Shown: in pieces, positions 1 to 9,032 of the stretch
How the letters are laid out: each line of letters begins with the position of its first letter
How positions within the stretch are numbered: position 1 is the stretch's first letter
NCBI GenBank assembly: GCA_002503205.1
Contig: DARE01000034.1
Span: 1 to 41,234, forward strand
Source: Thermoplasmatales archaeon UBA447
GTDB taxonomy: Archaea; Thermoplasmatota; Thermoplasmata; Thermoplasmatales; Thermoplasmataceae
DNA: 41,234 bases
Reading direction: 5' to 3'
Notes under the pieces: model-generated
Databases searched by the model: none
What the model saw: the letters and a program-made list of their open reading frames with translations, nothing else
Told to the model about the DNA's origin: nothing
Program-made: the position numbers and the translations under genes

Positions 1-2
1 AC

Positions 3-56
3 TTTCGGGACGCTATGAAAATGAGGCATGATTCTGTAAGTAATCTGGTAAAATAG
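3..56 (+). CDS. possible C-terminal tail of an upstream gene (5' partial)
   Basis: Frame 3 is open from the window edge to a TAG at 54-56 and would encode a charged tail of 17 residues ending in NLVK. An oligo-T stretch follows at once, as expected behind an archaeal gene. The other two forward frames stop earlier. The fragment is too short to recognise, so coding status is a guess from position and the following T-run. Confidence 0.3.
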   Translation, partial: FRDAMKMRHDSVSNLVK

Positions 57-58
57 TT

Positions 59-71
59 CTATTTTTTTTAA
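59..71 (+). terminator. oligo-T transcription terminator (putative)
   Basis: A run of eight T residues with flanking T/A bases lies just after the possible gene tail. Archaeal RNA polymerase commonly terminates at T-runs without a hairpin. It would separate the upstream unit from the ABC exporter operon. Confidence 0.35.
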
Positions 72-143
72 AGAAGATGTGTTTTAACATTTGTGTGGAA
101 AATAATATGGAAATTAGAAAACCTTCCATGAATTTTTACCTAA

Positions 144-153
144 ACATAAAATA
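144..153 (+). promoter_or_regulatory. TATA-like box for the ABC exporter operon
   Basis: An A/T-rich box, ACATAAAATA, sits about 40 bases before the ATG at 190, which would leave a short leader. The remaining sequence between 72 and 143 is A/T-rich and shows no other recognisable element. Confidence 0.35.
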
Positions 154-189
154 AGTTGGGGGAATTCAAGCCGGTAAACTGGAAGAAAT

Positions 190-1929
190 ATGATATCAAT
201 CAGGAAAAGGTTGAAAGTGTTATCGGGGCCATTTTATCCCCTGACTTTTTCTCTTTCGTTCCTAAAGAACAAGAAATTCATAATAGGAGTGATAATTGCA
301 TTGGCACTGGTATCTACATATGCCAGGCTTCTCATTCCAATATACATAGGGGATTCAGTTACTTCGATTGAGGGCTCCAACGTTTCATCTTTGATACATT
401 ATGGGTATCTTATCATAGCAGTATCTGCACTTTCGGGATTTCTCCAGTTTTTTGTCAGTTATGGTGCGCAGTACACAAGCCAGTTCTATTCTTACAACCT
501 TAGAAAAAAGCTGATGGGCAATGTTATAAGGAAGAACAGCAGATTCTTTGAGAAGCAGACTTCCGGGGACCTCCTGTCCAGGCTGACAATGGATATAGAG
601 GCAACCCGGAATTTTGTTATGATCACCTTATCCCAGCTGATACCGACATTTTTCATGATCGGTATCAGCCTTTATCTTCTGTATACAATAAACCCGATAT
701 TTTCAGTCACATTTCTTGTTACAGTTCCAGTCCTTGTATACATAGGGATGGTTTTTCAGAGAAAACAGAGGGGGCACTGGAGAACCATCAGGGCACATTA
801 CGGAAGAATGAATGAAGAGATCCAGGAAAACATAGTTGGGCAGAGGGTTGTAAGAAGCTACCAGGCAGAAGACAGGGAATCTGGAAAATTTACAGGAACC
901 ACTGACGCATATTTCGAAGAGTACAACACTGTGGCACGCCTTAGAGGGTTTTACAACAACCTGATGCCGCTTGTTGTCAGCGCCTCTGCTTCCGTTATAC
1001 TTGCCGCAGGAGGGTATCTGGATTTTATCAGTGGAGCAGCAGTTGGACCACTTGTGGCTGCGTTGAACATATTCAGCCAGATGAGTGCACCTGTCAGCAT
1101 GCTGGGCCGAATGATTGTGTTCTCAGAGAATGCTTCAGCTGGCATAGGAAGGATGTCAGTGATACTTGATGAATACGAAAATGAGGACCTTCAGGAATCT
1201 GGAGGCGCGTTCCCTGAAGGTGATCTTGAATTCAGGAATGTTGATTTTGAGAGGAATGGAAAGAAGATACTCACAGATGTGAATCTCAGATTCGAGAAGG
1301 GTGAGTTTGTTGGCATTACTGGGAAGACTGGCGCAGGAAAAACCACACTTGTAAATCTAATTTCGAGGTTTTATGAACCTTCGTCTGGCGATATAACTGT
1401 AGGATCAGAGCCTATTGACCGTATTCCTCTTCCCATACTGAGAAACAATGTCAGTACAGTATATCAGGAGATCTCCCTTCTTTCAGGTTCAGTAAGAGAG
1501 AATATAAGCTTTGGCGGAGATTATACAATCGAAGAGATACGGGAGGCAGCACAAATGGCCTGTATCTCGGATTTCATTGACTCCCTGCCGGACGGATATG
1601 ATTCCATAGTGGGAGAACGGGGGATAACGCTATCAGGAGGGCAGAGGCAGAGGGTTGCGATTGCCAGGGCCCTCATCAGGAAACCGTATATCCTGATACT
1701 CGATGATGCAACATCCAGCGTGGATGCTGATACAGAGCTCCGGCTATACAAGAATATAAGAAGATCCATCCCGGGAAGCATCACACTGGTGGTAAGCCAC
1801 CGGGAATCAGCACTTGCTTTCTCTGATCGAATCATACTGATCTCTTCAGGTACAACGGAGGAGGTAAATGACAGATCACAGATTGCAGGCATTATAGGGC
1901 TCAGAATGCCTGAGACTGGAGGTACCTGA
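190..1929 (+). CDS. ABC exporter half-transporter, degenerate-site subunit
   Basis: This 579-residue protein is an ABC exporter half-molecule: an N-terminal transmembrane domain (about residues 20-310) followed by a nucleotide-binding domain. Visible motifs are the Walker A GKTGAGKTT, the signature LSGGQRQR, a Walker B reading LILDDATSSVD, and the H-loop histidine in VVSHRES. The position normally held by the catalytic glutamate after Walker B is aspartate, the hallmark of the inactive site in heterodimeric exporters such as TM287/288. The gene starts at ATG 190, with a weak purine-rich stretch just upstream. Its stop is one base from the next ATG, and an SD-like GGAGGT at its 3' end serves the next gene. 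The two proteins almost certainly form one heterodimer. The substrate (drug, lipid or peptide) cannot be told from sequence. Confidence 0.88.
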   Translation: MISIRKRLKVLSGPFYPLTFSLSFLKNKKFIIGVIIALALVSTYARLLIPIYIGDSVTSIEGSNVSSLIHYGYLIIAVSALSGFLQFFVSYGAQYTSQFYSYNLRKKLMGNVIRKNSRFFEKQTSGDLLSRLTMDIEATRNFVMITLSQLIPTFFMIGISLYLLYTINPIFSVTFLVTVPVLVYIGMVFQRKQRGHWRTIRAHYGRMNEEIQENIVGQRVVRSYQAEDRESGKFTGTTDAYFEEYNTVARLRGFYNNLMPLVVSASASVILAAGGYLDFISGAAVGPLVAALNIFSQMSAPVSMLGRMIVFSENASAGIGRMSVILDEYENEDLQESGGAFPEGDLEFRNVDFERNGKKILTDVNLRFEKGEFVGITGKTGAGKTTLVNLISRFYEPSSGDITVGSEPIDRIPLPILRNNVSTVYQEISLLSGSVRENISFGGDYTIEEIREAAQMACISDFIDSLPDGYDSIVGERGITLSGGQRQRVAIARALIRKPYILILDDATSSVDADTELRLYKNIRRSIPGSITLVVSHRESALAFSDRIILISSGTTEEVNDRSQIAGIIGLRMPETGGT

Positions 1930-1930
1930 A

Positions 1931-3700
1931 ATGCCGCCGACCTATGAGGAAAGCGAAGATCTTCTCATAAAGCAGGCAAAGGGTTCCCGCCCTTTTCTGA
2001 GAATGATTAAGGAGATGTTCTCAAACAGAAGGGATGCGACACTTCTCACAATCAGCATAGTGATCACTGCAGCTGCTTCTGCGCTTTATCCATTTGCACT
2101 TGATGAAGTGGTTGGAGGGATCCTTGCAAAGGACCTCCTTACAATAGCTATATTCTCAATTCTATTCTTTCTGTTCTATCTGACTCAGTTTTTCTCAAAC
2201 AGGATCAGAACTATAACATCAACAAAACTGGCCCAGGGGCAGATAAAGAGCATGAGGGACAGGGCCTTCATGAACCTGCAGAGAGTTCCAATGGATTTCT
2301 ACAACACAGTAAAGACGGGATACCTGATAAGCAGAATTACCAATGACGGGGAAGCATTGAGCGAATTCCTTACGTTTCAGCTTCCTCAGGTGGTTTCAGG
2401 TATATCCACCATAATTGTGGCTGTATCATTTATGTTTTATCTAGATTTTTCCCTCACACTTTACAGCCTTATCATAATACCTGTGATCTTCCTTTTCTCC
2501 TTTTCAATACAGGGCAGGGTGAGAAAACTTTACCTAAGAACCAGAAGGACAATAGCAGCCATCACAGGCAGTGTGGCAGAGAACCTTTCACTGGTGCATA
2601 CAATAAAGGGATTCAACGTCGAAGGATACGTGGACAGCAGGTTTGACAATCTTAACAGGGACAACTTCATCGCAAATATAAGGGCTGCAAGGCTCTCGTC
2701 AACATACGGGGCAATACTCAGGGTTCTTGAAGCACTTGGAATATTCATTGTTTTGGTGGCAGGTGCAAGGGAGATTGTTCTTGGAGTTGCGTCAATTGGC
2801 GTTCTTGTCGCATTTGTGGTTTATGTGCAGGAGTTCTTTGATCCGGTTACACAGCTCTCGCAGCTCTATAACTCTTACCAGTCCTCAATGGTTGCCCTGA
2901 TAAGGATTTTCGGAATCATCGACACGGAGCCACAGAAGGACAATCTGGAAAATGGTGACAGGATAATGCTCAGGGATCGCATAGTAGCGAGGGACATAGG
3001 CGTCAAATACGGCAGAAAATGGGCACTTAGAAATGTGAATTTCAGTATCAGGAGAGGTGAAAAGGTAGCTATTGTGGGCCATACAGGAGCCGGAAAGACA
3101 ACATTATCAAATGTCCTTATGAAATTCGTTAATATATCGGAAGGGAGCATTTCTATTGATGGGACAGACTTCAACAATTTAAACACGGCCTCATACAGAA
3201 ATCTGATAGCTCCTGTACTTCAGGAACCTTTCCTTTTCCGTGGATCCGTAATAGAAAATATTGCATTTTCTAAACCGGGAATAGATAGTGGTGAAATCAT
3301 GGATGCAATTAAGAGGTACGGGCTTGAGGAGATATTTGACACACTCCCGGATGGAATTGAGACACAGGTCGGTGAAATGGGAAGAAACCTCTCTGAAGGG
3401 CAGAGACAGGCAATATCACTTCTCAGAGCTTTCATCCGGGATCCTCAGATCCTGATACTTGACGAGGCTACTGCCCAGATCGATCCTGGCGCTGAAGCCA
3501 GAATAATAGATGCCTTAAAGTCATTCATGCAGGATCGGACACTTATATTGATAACGCACAGATTCTCCCTGATCAGTCTTGTGGACCGCATAATGGTTCT
3601 GGAAAATGGATCACTTGTCCAGGAGGGTGATTTCAGCCATCTAGTTGCAGAGGATGGACTTTTCAGGAACCTGTATTTCATTCAGCGTGGAATGGCCTAA
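1931..3700 (+). CDS. ABC exporter half-transporter, catalytic-site subunit
   Basis: This 589-residue partner of the preceding gene has the same layout, a transmembrane domain in the first ~320 residues and then a nucleotide-binding domain. It carries Walker A GHTGAGKTT, Walker B LILDEATAQID with the normal catalytic glutamate, and H-loop LITHRFS. Its signature is LSEGQ rather than LSGGQ. In a heterodimer this altered signature faces the degenerate Walker site of the first subunit, so the two departures belong to the same composite site. That is what is known for asymmetric exporters. Translation starts at ATG 1931 behind GGAGGT. The stop codon overlaps that of the convergent regulator gene. 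Confidence 0.88.
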   Translation: MPPTYEESEDLLIKQAKGSRPFLRMIKEMFSNRRDATLLTISIVITAAASALYPFALDEVVGGILAKDLLTIAIFSILFFLFYLTQFFSNRIRTITSTKLAQGQIKSMRDRAFMNLQRVPMDFYNTVKTGYLISRITNDGEALSEFLTFQLPQVVSGISTIIVAVSFMFYLDFSLTLYSLIIIPVIFLFSFSIQGRVRKLYLRTRRTIAAITGSVAENLSLVHTIKGFNVEGYVDSRFDNLNRDNFIANIRAARLSSTYGAILRVLEALGIFIVLVAGAREIVLGVASIGVLVAFVVYVQEFFDPVTQLSQLYNSYQSSMVALIRIFGIIDTEPQKDNLENGDRIMLRDRIVARDIGVKYGRKWALRNVNFSIRRGEKVAIVGHTGAGKTTLSNVLMKFVNISEGSISIDGTDFNNLNTASYRNLIAPVLQEPFLFRGSVIENIAFSKPGIDSGEIMDAIKRYGLEEIFDTLPDGIETQVGEMGRNLSEGQRQAISLLRAFIRDPQILILDEATAQIDPGAEARIIDALKSFMQDRTLILITHRFSLISLVDRIMVLENGSLVQEGDFSHLVAEDGLFRNLYFIQRGMA

Positions 3701-4320
3701 GGATCATGCTTCCTGGCCCTTATGATGAATTTGCAGGCGCCCATTCCATTGATCTTTTTGTGCTTGGACTCAACATCTGCATCCAGAACCCTGGAGAACA
3801 GTTCGTTTTCAAGAGTGCATGCATAGCCATTTCTCATTGCCACCTTAAGGACTGGGCAGTTCAGCTCCAGTAGCTCTGAAGTGGACTCATCTACCTGCCG
3901 CAGCTCCGGAAAATAGTTGTCGGATTTCCTCAGGGAAGCCAGCTTCGTGATCCTGTCATTTCCCTTTGTATTCCGGAGTACTTCCAGATATCTTCCAATT
4001 GTCTTCTTCTGCCTTTCCCTGAGAAAGGAGTTGAGTATCTCCTCATTTCCATTATCCGAGAGATAATCAAGAAGGGCCTGGAGCATGAAACTGTCAGAGT
4101 TTACCAGCTGGTTGCTGTTTGTTTCAGAAAGGCGAAACCTGTAAAAGGGTCGCCCCACTCTCCCTTTCTCCACTTTCCTTTCAAGAACCCCTGCATTCTC
4201 AAGGAATTCTATATGCTTGAAGACTGCCATCTTGGATATTCCTATTCTGTCAGCTATTTCCTGAATAGTCAGATCCGGTTCCCTCTGAAGTATGAGCTGA
4301 ATTGTGGACCGTGTGTCCAT
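3697..4320 (-). CDS. SufR-like winged-helix regulator with probable Fe-S site (COG2345 type)
   Basis: The 207-residue protein starts with a winged helix-turn-helix (about residues 7-62, containing EIADRIGISKMAVFKHIEFL and the wing motif GRVGRPFYR). The C-terminal half holds three cysteines, C155, C168 and C196, in the context NCPVL...ACTL...GACKFII. The spacing CX12CX27C matches the cluster-binding cysteines of SufR-family iron-sulfur regulators. It is therefore likely a redox or Fe-S sensor, though no suf genes are present here. It is transcribed divergently from the MFS gene with a TATA-like box 20-30 bases before its ATG, so control of itself and of that permease is plausible. Its 3' end meets the ABC operon tail to tail. 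Direct evidence for cluster binding is lacking. Confidence 0.75.
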   Translation of the reverse strand: MDTRSTIQLILQREPDLTIQEIADRIGISKMAVFKHIEFLENAGVLERKVEKGRVGRPFYRFRLSETNSNQLVNSDSFMLQALLDYLSDNGNEEILNSFLRERQKKTIGRYLEVLRNTKGNDRITKLASLRKSDNYFPELRQVDESTSELLELNCPVLKVAMRNGYACTLENELFSRVLDADVESKHKKINGMGACKFIIRARKHDP

Positions 4321-4340
4321 GTCTTGCCATGCCAGTATTC

Positions 4341-4352
4341 AAAATATATTTT
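4341..4352 (-). promoter_or_regulatory. TATA-like box for the SufR-like regulator
   Basis: The self-complementary box AAAATATATTTT is centred 26 bases before the regulator ATG, predicting a leaderless transcript. Being symmetric and inside a 98-base divergent spacer, it could also be an operator half-site. Confidence 0.5.
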
Positions 4353-4363
4353 ACTGAATGCAC

Positions 4364-4383
4364 ACTTTATAAACTTTATAATA
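4364..4383 (+). promoter_or_regulatory. TATA-like box for the MFS permease
   Basis: Overlapping TATA-like boxes (TTTATAAA and TTTATAATA) lie 37-55 bases before the ATG at 4419. Initiation about 25 bases downstream would give a leader of roughly 20 bases or less. Confidence 0.45.
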
Positions 4384-4418
4384 TCTAAAATGGATTAACT
4401 CCAATTGTATCCAAATTC

Positions 4419-5678
4419 ATGAACATCAAAGAAAAGAAAGTCTCTACCTCAAGCGACAGATATAATCTTCTGAGATTCAATGTTGCAAAGATAATAGCCC
4501 TGTCCTCTTTTGGGCCCTTTGAAATATATTCCCTTTTCTACCTTAGCGCAACTTCTGGAGGAAGGATAACCCTTGGTATTGTCATGGTATCGGCACTTCT
4601 CCTTGGAATAGGATTTGATCCATTCCTTGGGAGAATAATCGATTATCACCATAGAAAAGCTATCATTTTCATGATCCTGTTTTCATGGGTTGCCTCCCTG
4701 ATGGTTGCTTTTTCAATCTGGACATTATATCCTGAAAGCAAAGAGATTCTGATTCCTGCTTTGTTTGTATTTCTTGACTTTTCCGGAGGTGCCTTCTTTT
4801 CGGTCATGAGGGCATTTCAACAAACCATAACTGACCGGAACCTCTATGGGAGAAGCAATGCTCTCTCTGAGATCTCAGGGCAACTCCCATCCTTCATAGG
4901 TGCATCTTCTGCAATACCAGCAATCCTGTATATTGGAGTAAGATATTCGCTTGTAATATCAGCCATGGCAATTCTTGTTCCATTATTGCTTCTGCATGGA
5001 ATAAGGGAAAATTATGCACCTTCTCAATTCTTCAGCAACGAGAAAAAAGCACAGGGCACACTCTCATTTATGAGATCGCATTATAAAGTTGTAATATTCT
5101 TCTATCTTCTGAACTTTACCTTCATTATTATAACTCTGGGAAACCTGCTTAAGCCAATTTTCATCGTGGATGCTCTCAAAGGAAATTCTTCCTCCATTTC
5201 CCTTTCTGAAATGACATATGCGGTATTCGGAAGCCTGACAGGAGTGGCCCTTTCTCTGACACCCATAAAATTCGGGTTAAAGCACTGTTACCTGTTCATG
5301 GCACTCTTCTCTTTCGGGACTTTTCTTATCCCATTTTCACCTGATTTTGCTTTTTTTCTTGCCTTTCAGAGTGCCCATGGCATAGGTAACCCGGGAAACA
5401 GGATTTCCAGAAATACACTGATTATGAACCATGTAAAGCCATCCGATTCGGGACGGTTCTTTGCATCTATCACACTGCTTAGCAACATATCCCGGTTGGT
5501 TCTGCTTTCTATATTCACTTTGCTTGTAAATATCACTGGCGCAGGCCCCTTAATAGAGGTAACCGGTTTTCTGATGATAGGTGCCATGTTGGCATCTTTC
5601 TTTATCTACCTTAAGACAGCGGAGGTTCGATCTGCCTTTTCCTCAGGTGATCAGAATCCAAAAATGCATTTAAGTTGA
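4419..5678 (+). CDS. MFS family membrane permease
   Basis: This 419-residue protein is hydrophobic, with about 12 predicted membrane-spanning segments. Between the second and third helices is a major-facilitator motif-A-like loop (about residues 67-80, DPFLGRIIDYHHRK). A second half with similar spacing follows. This supports a secondary transporter, but the substrate cannot be assigned. The gene is divergent from the SufR-like regulator, which may control it. The 3' end overlaps the end of the convergent helicase gene by 9 bases. Start ATG 4419 is the first ATG after the TATA-like boxes. Confidence 0.7.
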   Translation: MNIKEKKVSTSSDRYNLLRFNVAKIIALSSFGPFEIYSLFYLSATSGGRITLGIVMVSALLLGIGFDPFLGRIIDYHHRKAIIFMILFSWVASLMVAFSIWTLYPESKEILIPALFVFLDFSGGAFFSVMRAFQQTITDRNLYGRSNALSEISGQLPSFIGASSAIPAILYIGVRYSLVISAMAILVPLLLLHGIRENYAPSQFFSNEKKAQGTLSFMRSHYKVVIFFYLLNFTFIIITLGNLLKPIFIVDALKGNSSSISLSEMTYAVFGSLTGVALSLTPIKFGLKHCYLFMALFSFGTFLIPFSPDFAFFLAFQSAHGIGNPGNRISRNTLIMNHVKPSDSGRFFASITLLSNISRLVLLSIFTLLVNITGAGPLIEVTGFLMIGAMLASFFIYLKTAEVRSAFSSGDQNPKMHLS

Positions 5679-8342
5679 AAGATCGGAGACAATTCTCCTG
5701 TCCAGGGAATCACGCATGTCTGCACTGGCAAGGACATTTTCAATAAACAGTTCCGGTTTATCGATGTACTCCATCAGAGACTTTATCCTTGAAGGTGTTC
5801 TGTCAGTAGTGATTTTCTTGCCATCCCTTACCTTCAGGTCAAATTTTGGCGGGCTGCCTGTGGATATTCCGTCCTGAAGATTCACGTATGCAACCCCAAC
5901 AGTTACCTTTGATGATTTCCATTCTTCCATAGCGCCAATGACCTTTGCGTAAAAGTAAAGCTGCTGGAAATATTCAGAATTGTTGGCTTCAGAGCGAGAT
6001 GTCTTGTAATCTATCACCAGAAGGGAATCATCCGATTTGGACTTGAAAATTGCATCCATAGCTCCGGTTACGGTTATGTTTCTCTCCGGATTTGAGCCAG
6101 GCAGAATATCCTCAAGCATTAACTGGAAGGGCACTTCAGTTGCATTTGGCAGCTGGGAATACCCCATTGAAGTAATCTGCCCCAGAATCATCCTGTAATT
6201 GGTCAACATATGGTCAATTTCAATGGAAACCTTGTCTGGTACTATTCCATCTTTGTATCTGGAAACAAGCTGATGAAACTCCAGGCCAAGATTAACTCTT
6301 TCTCCCTTCACACCAAGGTTCAGGATTCTATTTTTCAAAAAATCCATTGGATCCTCAAGCCCTGAAATGAGGCTGTATGAGATCCTTGTAAGGTTCTTGA
6401 AATATGATCTGATTGCCTTTGCGATCCAGCTCTCTCTGGCAGGAGCCAGTGCTTGCTTTGCCTCTTCGTATTTGCCGTTCAGGAACAGCATGTATGCTTC
6501 CTGGTTCCTAGTCTCCGGAATATCTCTGGAAGGTTTCACAGGCTCTGATTCTACGATGGAGACTTCAGAATTGCCAAGTGAATATTTTGTCAGCATTTTC
6601 TGGTCACGGCAAAGCACAGTCAGCTCTTTCTTAGCTCTGGTAAAAGCTACGTAATCGATTCTCAGGCCCTCTTCCCTTAAGTCTTTCTCCACATCTATTC
6701 CGGTTGATGAATAAACTATGGCAGTTGCAAGCCTGTCAAAATAAGACTGGCTTGCAGGATTTGAGGGAACATAAAGGACACTGTCAAACTCCAGACCTTT
6801 CGCTTTGTGAACAGTCATTACGTTGATGGTCATTATTGCGGGATCAACTTCAGAATCCATGGAGGCAAGTCTCAGGAACGTAAAATAATCATCAACACTC
6901 ATACTGCCAAGATCCGAAATGAATTGGGAAGTAAGGTCCCTGTACTTTACTGCACAGTTATAATAGGGCTGACCCAGCGATATTGAGGCAGGAATTATTA
7001 GTTTCTCAAAGGCCTCCTGTAGCACCTCAACGCCATTGTTTCGTGATAGAAGAGTCCTGAAAAGAGAATCGGGAATTATTGAAAGATCAGGGTTCTTTTC
7101 AAGCGAACGTATTATCTCTGACGCTTTTCCGAGGCTAAGGCCTGAGAAAGGAGTGAGAATTGCCTCTGACACAGTTTGGGGGGTGGCATATGCCAGACCC
7201 TTTAGAAAGGAGATTATCTCTGATGATGCTCCAGATTCCTGGCCAGCTGAAACCGAGCTGAAGTGGTCTATTTTCATTTCACGTAACCGCTGGGAAATCT
7301 CGTATACAGTACTGTTGCTCCTTGCAAGTATACCAAGAGTCCCGGGTCTGGCATCTTCTTTGAATCTTCTGGCAATGTCCGATGCCAGAGCTATTGTGTC
7401 ATCAGTGGCAATAACCCTTACTTTTTCACCATGGTCATTCAAGCAGACAAGTGAATTGATCTCATCAATAAGATCCGATTCCTCAGTATTCCCTGAGAGA
7501 TATTCTGAGGCATAAGCAAGTATCTCAGGTGTGCATCTGTGGTGCTCTATCAGCTCTTTTTTCTCGAATGAGCTGCTTTTCAGGTATGAGCGAAATGAAT
7601 GAAGGCTCCCACCCTGGAACCCAAATATCGACTGTTTTCTATCCCCTACACAGTAAATTTTCTCCCCCATCCTCTCTATTATCGCAACCTGAAGGCGGCT
7701 CAGATCCTGGAACTCGTCCACAAATAGGTATCTGAATTTCTTAAGCGGGGATTTCATTGCCCTGAACAGTATATCATTGTAATCCATTCTCCCTTCACTT
7801 TCATTCTTGAACATCTCGTATTCCCTGTATACATGGATAAAATCATGAACAAGCCTCTCCATCTGCTCTGGGCTGAGTTTACTGCTGCCAGTTTGCGAAT
7901 CGTTCATGAATTGCAAGGTTTTTCTCTCGTCTATGTCTTCCGGGAGGATTCCATAACTTTTGATGTACCTCAAAGCATTTTCTGCCCTTGGAATAAGATT
8001 CTCCACTATGTATGAGTCTGAATAGTCAAATGTTTTAAGTTTTCTGAACTCCCTGTATATGATCATCCTCAATATCTCAGTGGGAACAATATCAGGTGAT
8101 GATTCATCATCCTGATCCAGCTGAATAGAGAGGGAGTGTACCGTTCCAACCTGTATCCTGGAAACCTGATCCCTCTTTTGGGGGTCTTTCTCTGAAATCT
8201 TTAGAAGCCTTGCGCCCATCATCTCTGCCGCCTTATTTGTAAAAGTTGTGCAGCCAATCTCTTCTCCCTTCACCCCAGATTCCAGCAGCCTTTCAATTGA
8301 ATCCACTATGCTTTGCGTTTTTCCCGTACCTGGTCCGGCCAC
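5670..8342 (-). CDS. UvrD/Rep-type helicase fused to RecB-type nuclease
   Basis: An 890-residue superfamily 1A DNA helicase with a C-terminal nuclease. Helicase motifs in order: GPGTGKT (3-9), TFTNKAAEM (33-41), GTVHS (66-70), VDEFQD (208-213), VGDRKQSIFGFQGG (232-245), EHHRCTPE (266-273), TVHKAKGLEFD (510-520) and AFTRAKKEL (566-574). The C-terminal region shows the RecB/AddB-type PD-(D/E)XK pattern: H690, GAMDAIF with D763, IDYKT (777-781) and QQLYFYAK. It likely unwinds and trims DNA ends in repair, as AddAB-like enzymes do. The odd point is the start. The only usable codon is GTG 8342, three residues before the P-loop. The frame is open upstream only to a stop at 8388-8390, so the usual N-terminal Q-motif region is absent. 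It lies 38 bases behind cobO on the same strand. Confidence 0.85.
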   Translation of the reverse strand: MAGPGTGKTQSIVDSIERLLESGVKGEEIGCTTFTNKAAEMMGARLLKISEKDPQKRDQVSRIQVGTVHSLSIQLDQDDESSPDIVPTEILRMIIYREFRKLKTFDYSDSYIVENLIPRAENALRYIKSYGILPEDIDERKTLQFMNDSQTGSSKLSPEQMERLVHDFIHVYREYEMFKNESEGRMDYNDILFRAMKSPLKKFRYLFVDEFQDLSRLQVAIIERMGEKIYCVGDRKQSIFGFQGGSLHSFRSYLKSSSFEKKELIEHHRCTPEILAYASEYLSGNTEESDLIDEINSLVCLNDHGEKVRVIATDDTIALASDIARRFKEDARPGTLGILARSNSTVYEISQRLREMKIDHFSSVSAGQESGASSEIISFLKGLAYATPQTVSEAILTPFSGLSLGKASEIIRSLEKNPDLSIIPDSLFRTLLSRNNGVEVLQEAFEKLIIPASISLGQPYYNCAVKYRDLTSQFISDLGSMSVDDYFTFLRLASMDSEVDPAIMTINVMTVHKAKGLEFDSVLYVPSNPASQSYFDRLATAIVYSSTGIDVEKDLREEGLRIDYVAFTRAKKELTVLCRDQKMLTKYSLGNSEVSIVESEPVKPSRDIPETRNQEAYMLFLNGKYEEAKQALAPARESWIAKAIRSYFKNLTRISYSLISGLEDPMDFLKNRILNLGVKGERVNLGLEFHQLVSRYKDGIVPDKVSIEIDHMLTNYRMILGQITSMGYSQLPNATEVPFQLMLEDILPGSNPERNITVTGAMDAIFKSKSDDSLLVIDYKTSRSEANNSEYFQQLYFYAKVIGAMEEWKSSKVTVGVAYVNLQDGISTGSPPKFDLKVRDGKKITTDRTPSRIKSLMEYIDKPELFIENVLASADMRDSLDRRIVSDLST

Positions 8343-8380
8343 AACAATTGTCCCGGATATTCCTCCTTCATTTTCGTGAT

Positions 8381-8971
8381 TCAGAAGTCAACACCTCTCC
8401 TGGCAGACACTCCCGCTGAATAAGGATGCCTTATTTCCTTCATCTCAGTAACCAGATCAGCCCTTTCTGTAATTTCCTCTGGAATTCTTCGGCCCGTGAA
8501 AACAAGCTCAACATTCTCCGGTTTTCTGTCGATAAGGTACATGACCTGCTCCATATCTATAAGGCCATAATACAGTGCCACATTCACCTCGTCAAGAATT
8601 ACAATGTCCCTCTCTCCTTTATCCCAGTTTTCCATCAGATTCCTCATGTAGGACTGGACTTTTTCTCTGTACTCTGCAGGTGGAACCCCTCTTTTGCATA
8701 GTACCAGGTTCTTTACCCTCTTTATATCAGACTCAGGTACCTCGTCTTCCCACCCAATGAAATAAGGCATACCAACATAGTCAACCTCCAAATTCCCATC
8801 CATTTTCCTGGACATCCTGTTTTCGCCGTAGGTTCCTAGCTTCATGAACTGCAAAATGTAGACCTTCATGCCCCAGCCAAGTGCTCTGAACGCCAGCCCA
8901 AAAGCAGCAGTTGTCTTTCCTTTTCCATCGCCTGTGTAAATTTCAATAAGTCCTTTCTTAAGCCCAGACAT
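8381..8971 (-). CDS. cobO: corrinoid adenosyltransferase (CobO/BtuR/CobA family)
   Basis: The 196-residue protein adenosylates cob(I)yrinic acid a,c-diamide or cobalamin using ATP, the step that makes the Co-C bond of coenzyme B12. The family signature is clear: an N-terminal P-loop GDGKGKTTAAFG (about 14-25), then a region with LQFMKLG and GEN, and the strand DIVILDEVN (about 122-130). Length is typical. ATG 8971 begins MSGLKKGLIEIYTGDGKGKT. The gene is divergent from nep1, with only 61 bases between the starts. No other cobalamin gene is in the window, so it probably works in salvage or with a pathway encoded elsewhere. The helicase gene follows 38 bases downstream and may be co-transcribed. 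Confidence 0.9.
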   Translation of the reverse strand: MSGLKKGLIEIYTGDGKGKTTAAFGLAFRALGWGMKVYILQFMKLGTYGENRMSRKMDGNLEVDYVGMPYFIGWEDEVPESDIKRVKNLVLCKRGVPPAEYREKVQSYMRNLMENWDKGERDIVILDEVNVALYYGLIDMEQVMYLIDRKPENVELVFTGRRIPEEITERADLVTEMKEIRHPYSAGVSARRGVDF

Positions 8972-9003
8972 TAAACCACTGTTGGGCTTAATTAGTGAGA
9001 AAG

Positions 9004-9015
9004 AGTATTTTAATT
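9004..9015 (+). promoter_or_regulatory. TATA-like box for nep1
   Basis: GTATTTTAATTG is centred about 24 bases before the ATG at 9033, fitting a leaderless mRNA. It also argues for that ATG over the upstream ATG at 8982, which would precede the promoter. Confidence 0.5.
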
Positions 9016-9032
9016 GTTATACATCCATCTGC

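Noticed and set aside
7036..7515. 159-residue forward frame opposite the helicase-nuclease
   Set aside because: Antisense to a gene with clear helicase motifs; no supporting signal.
8982..9032. longer start for nep1
   Set aside because: The added 17 residues do not match the family and would precede the TATA-like box.
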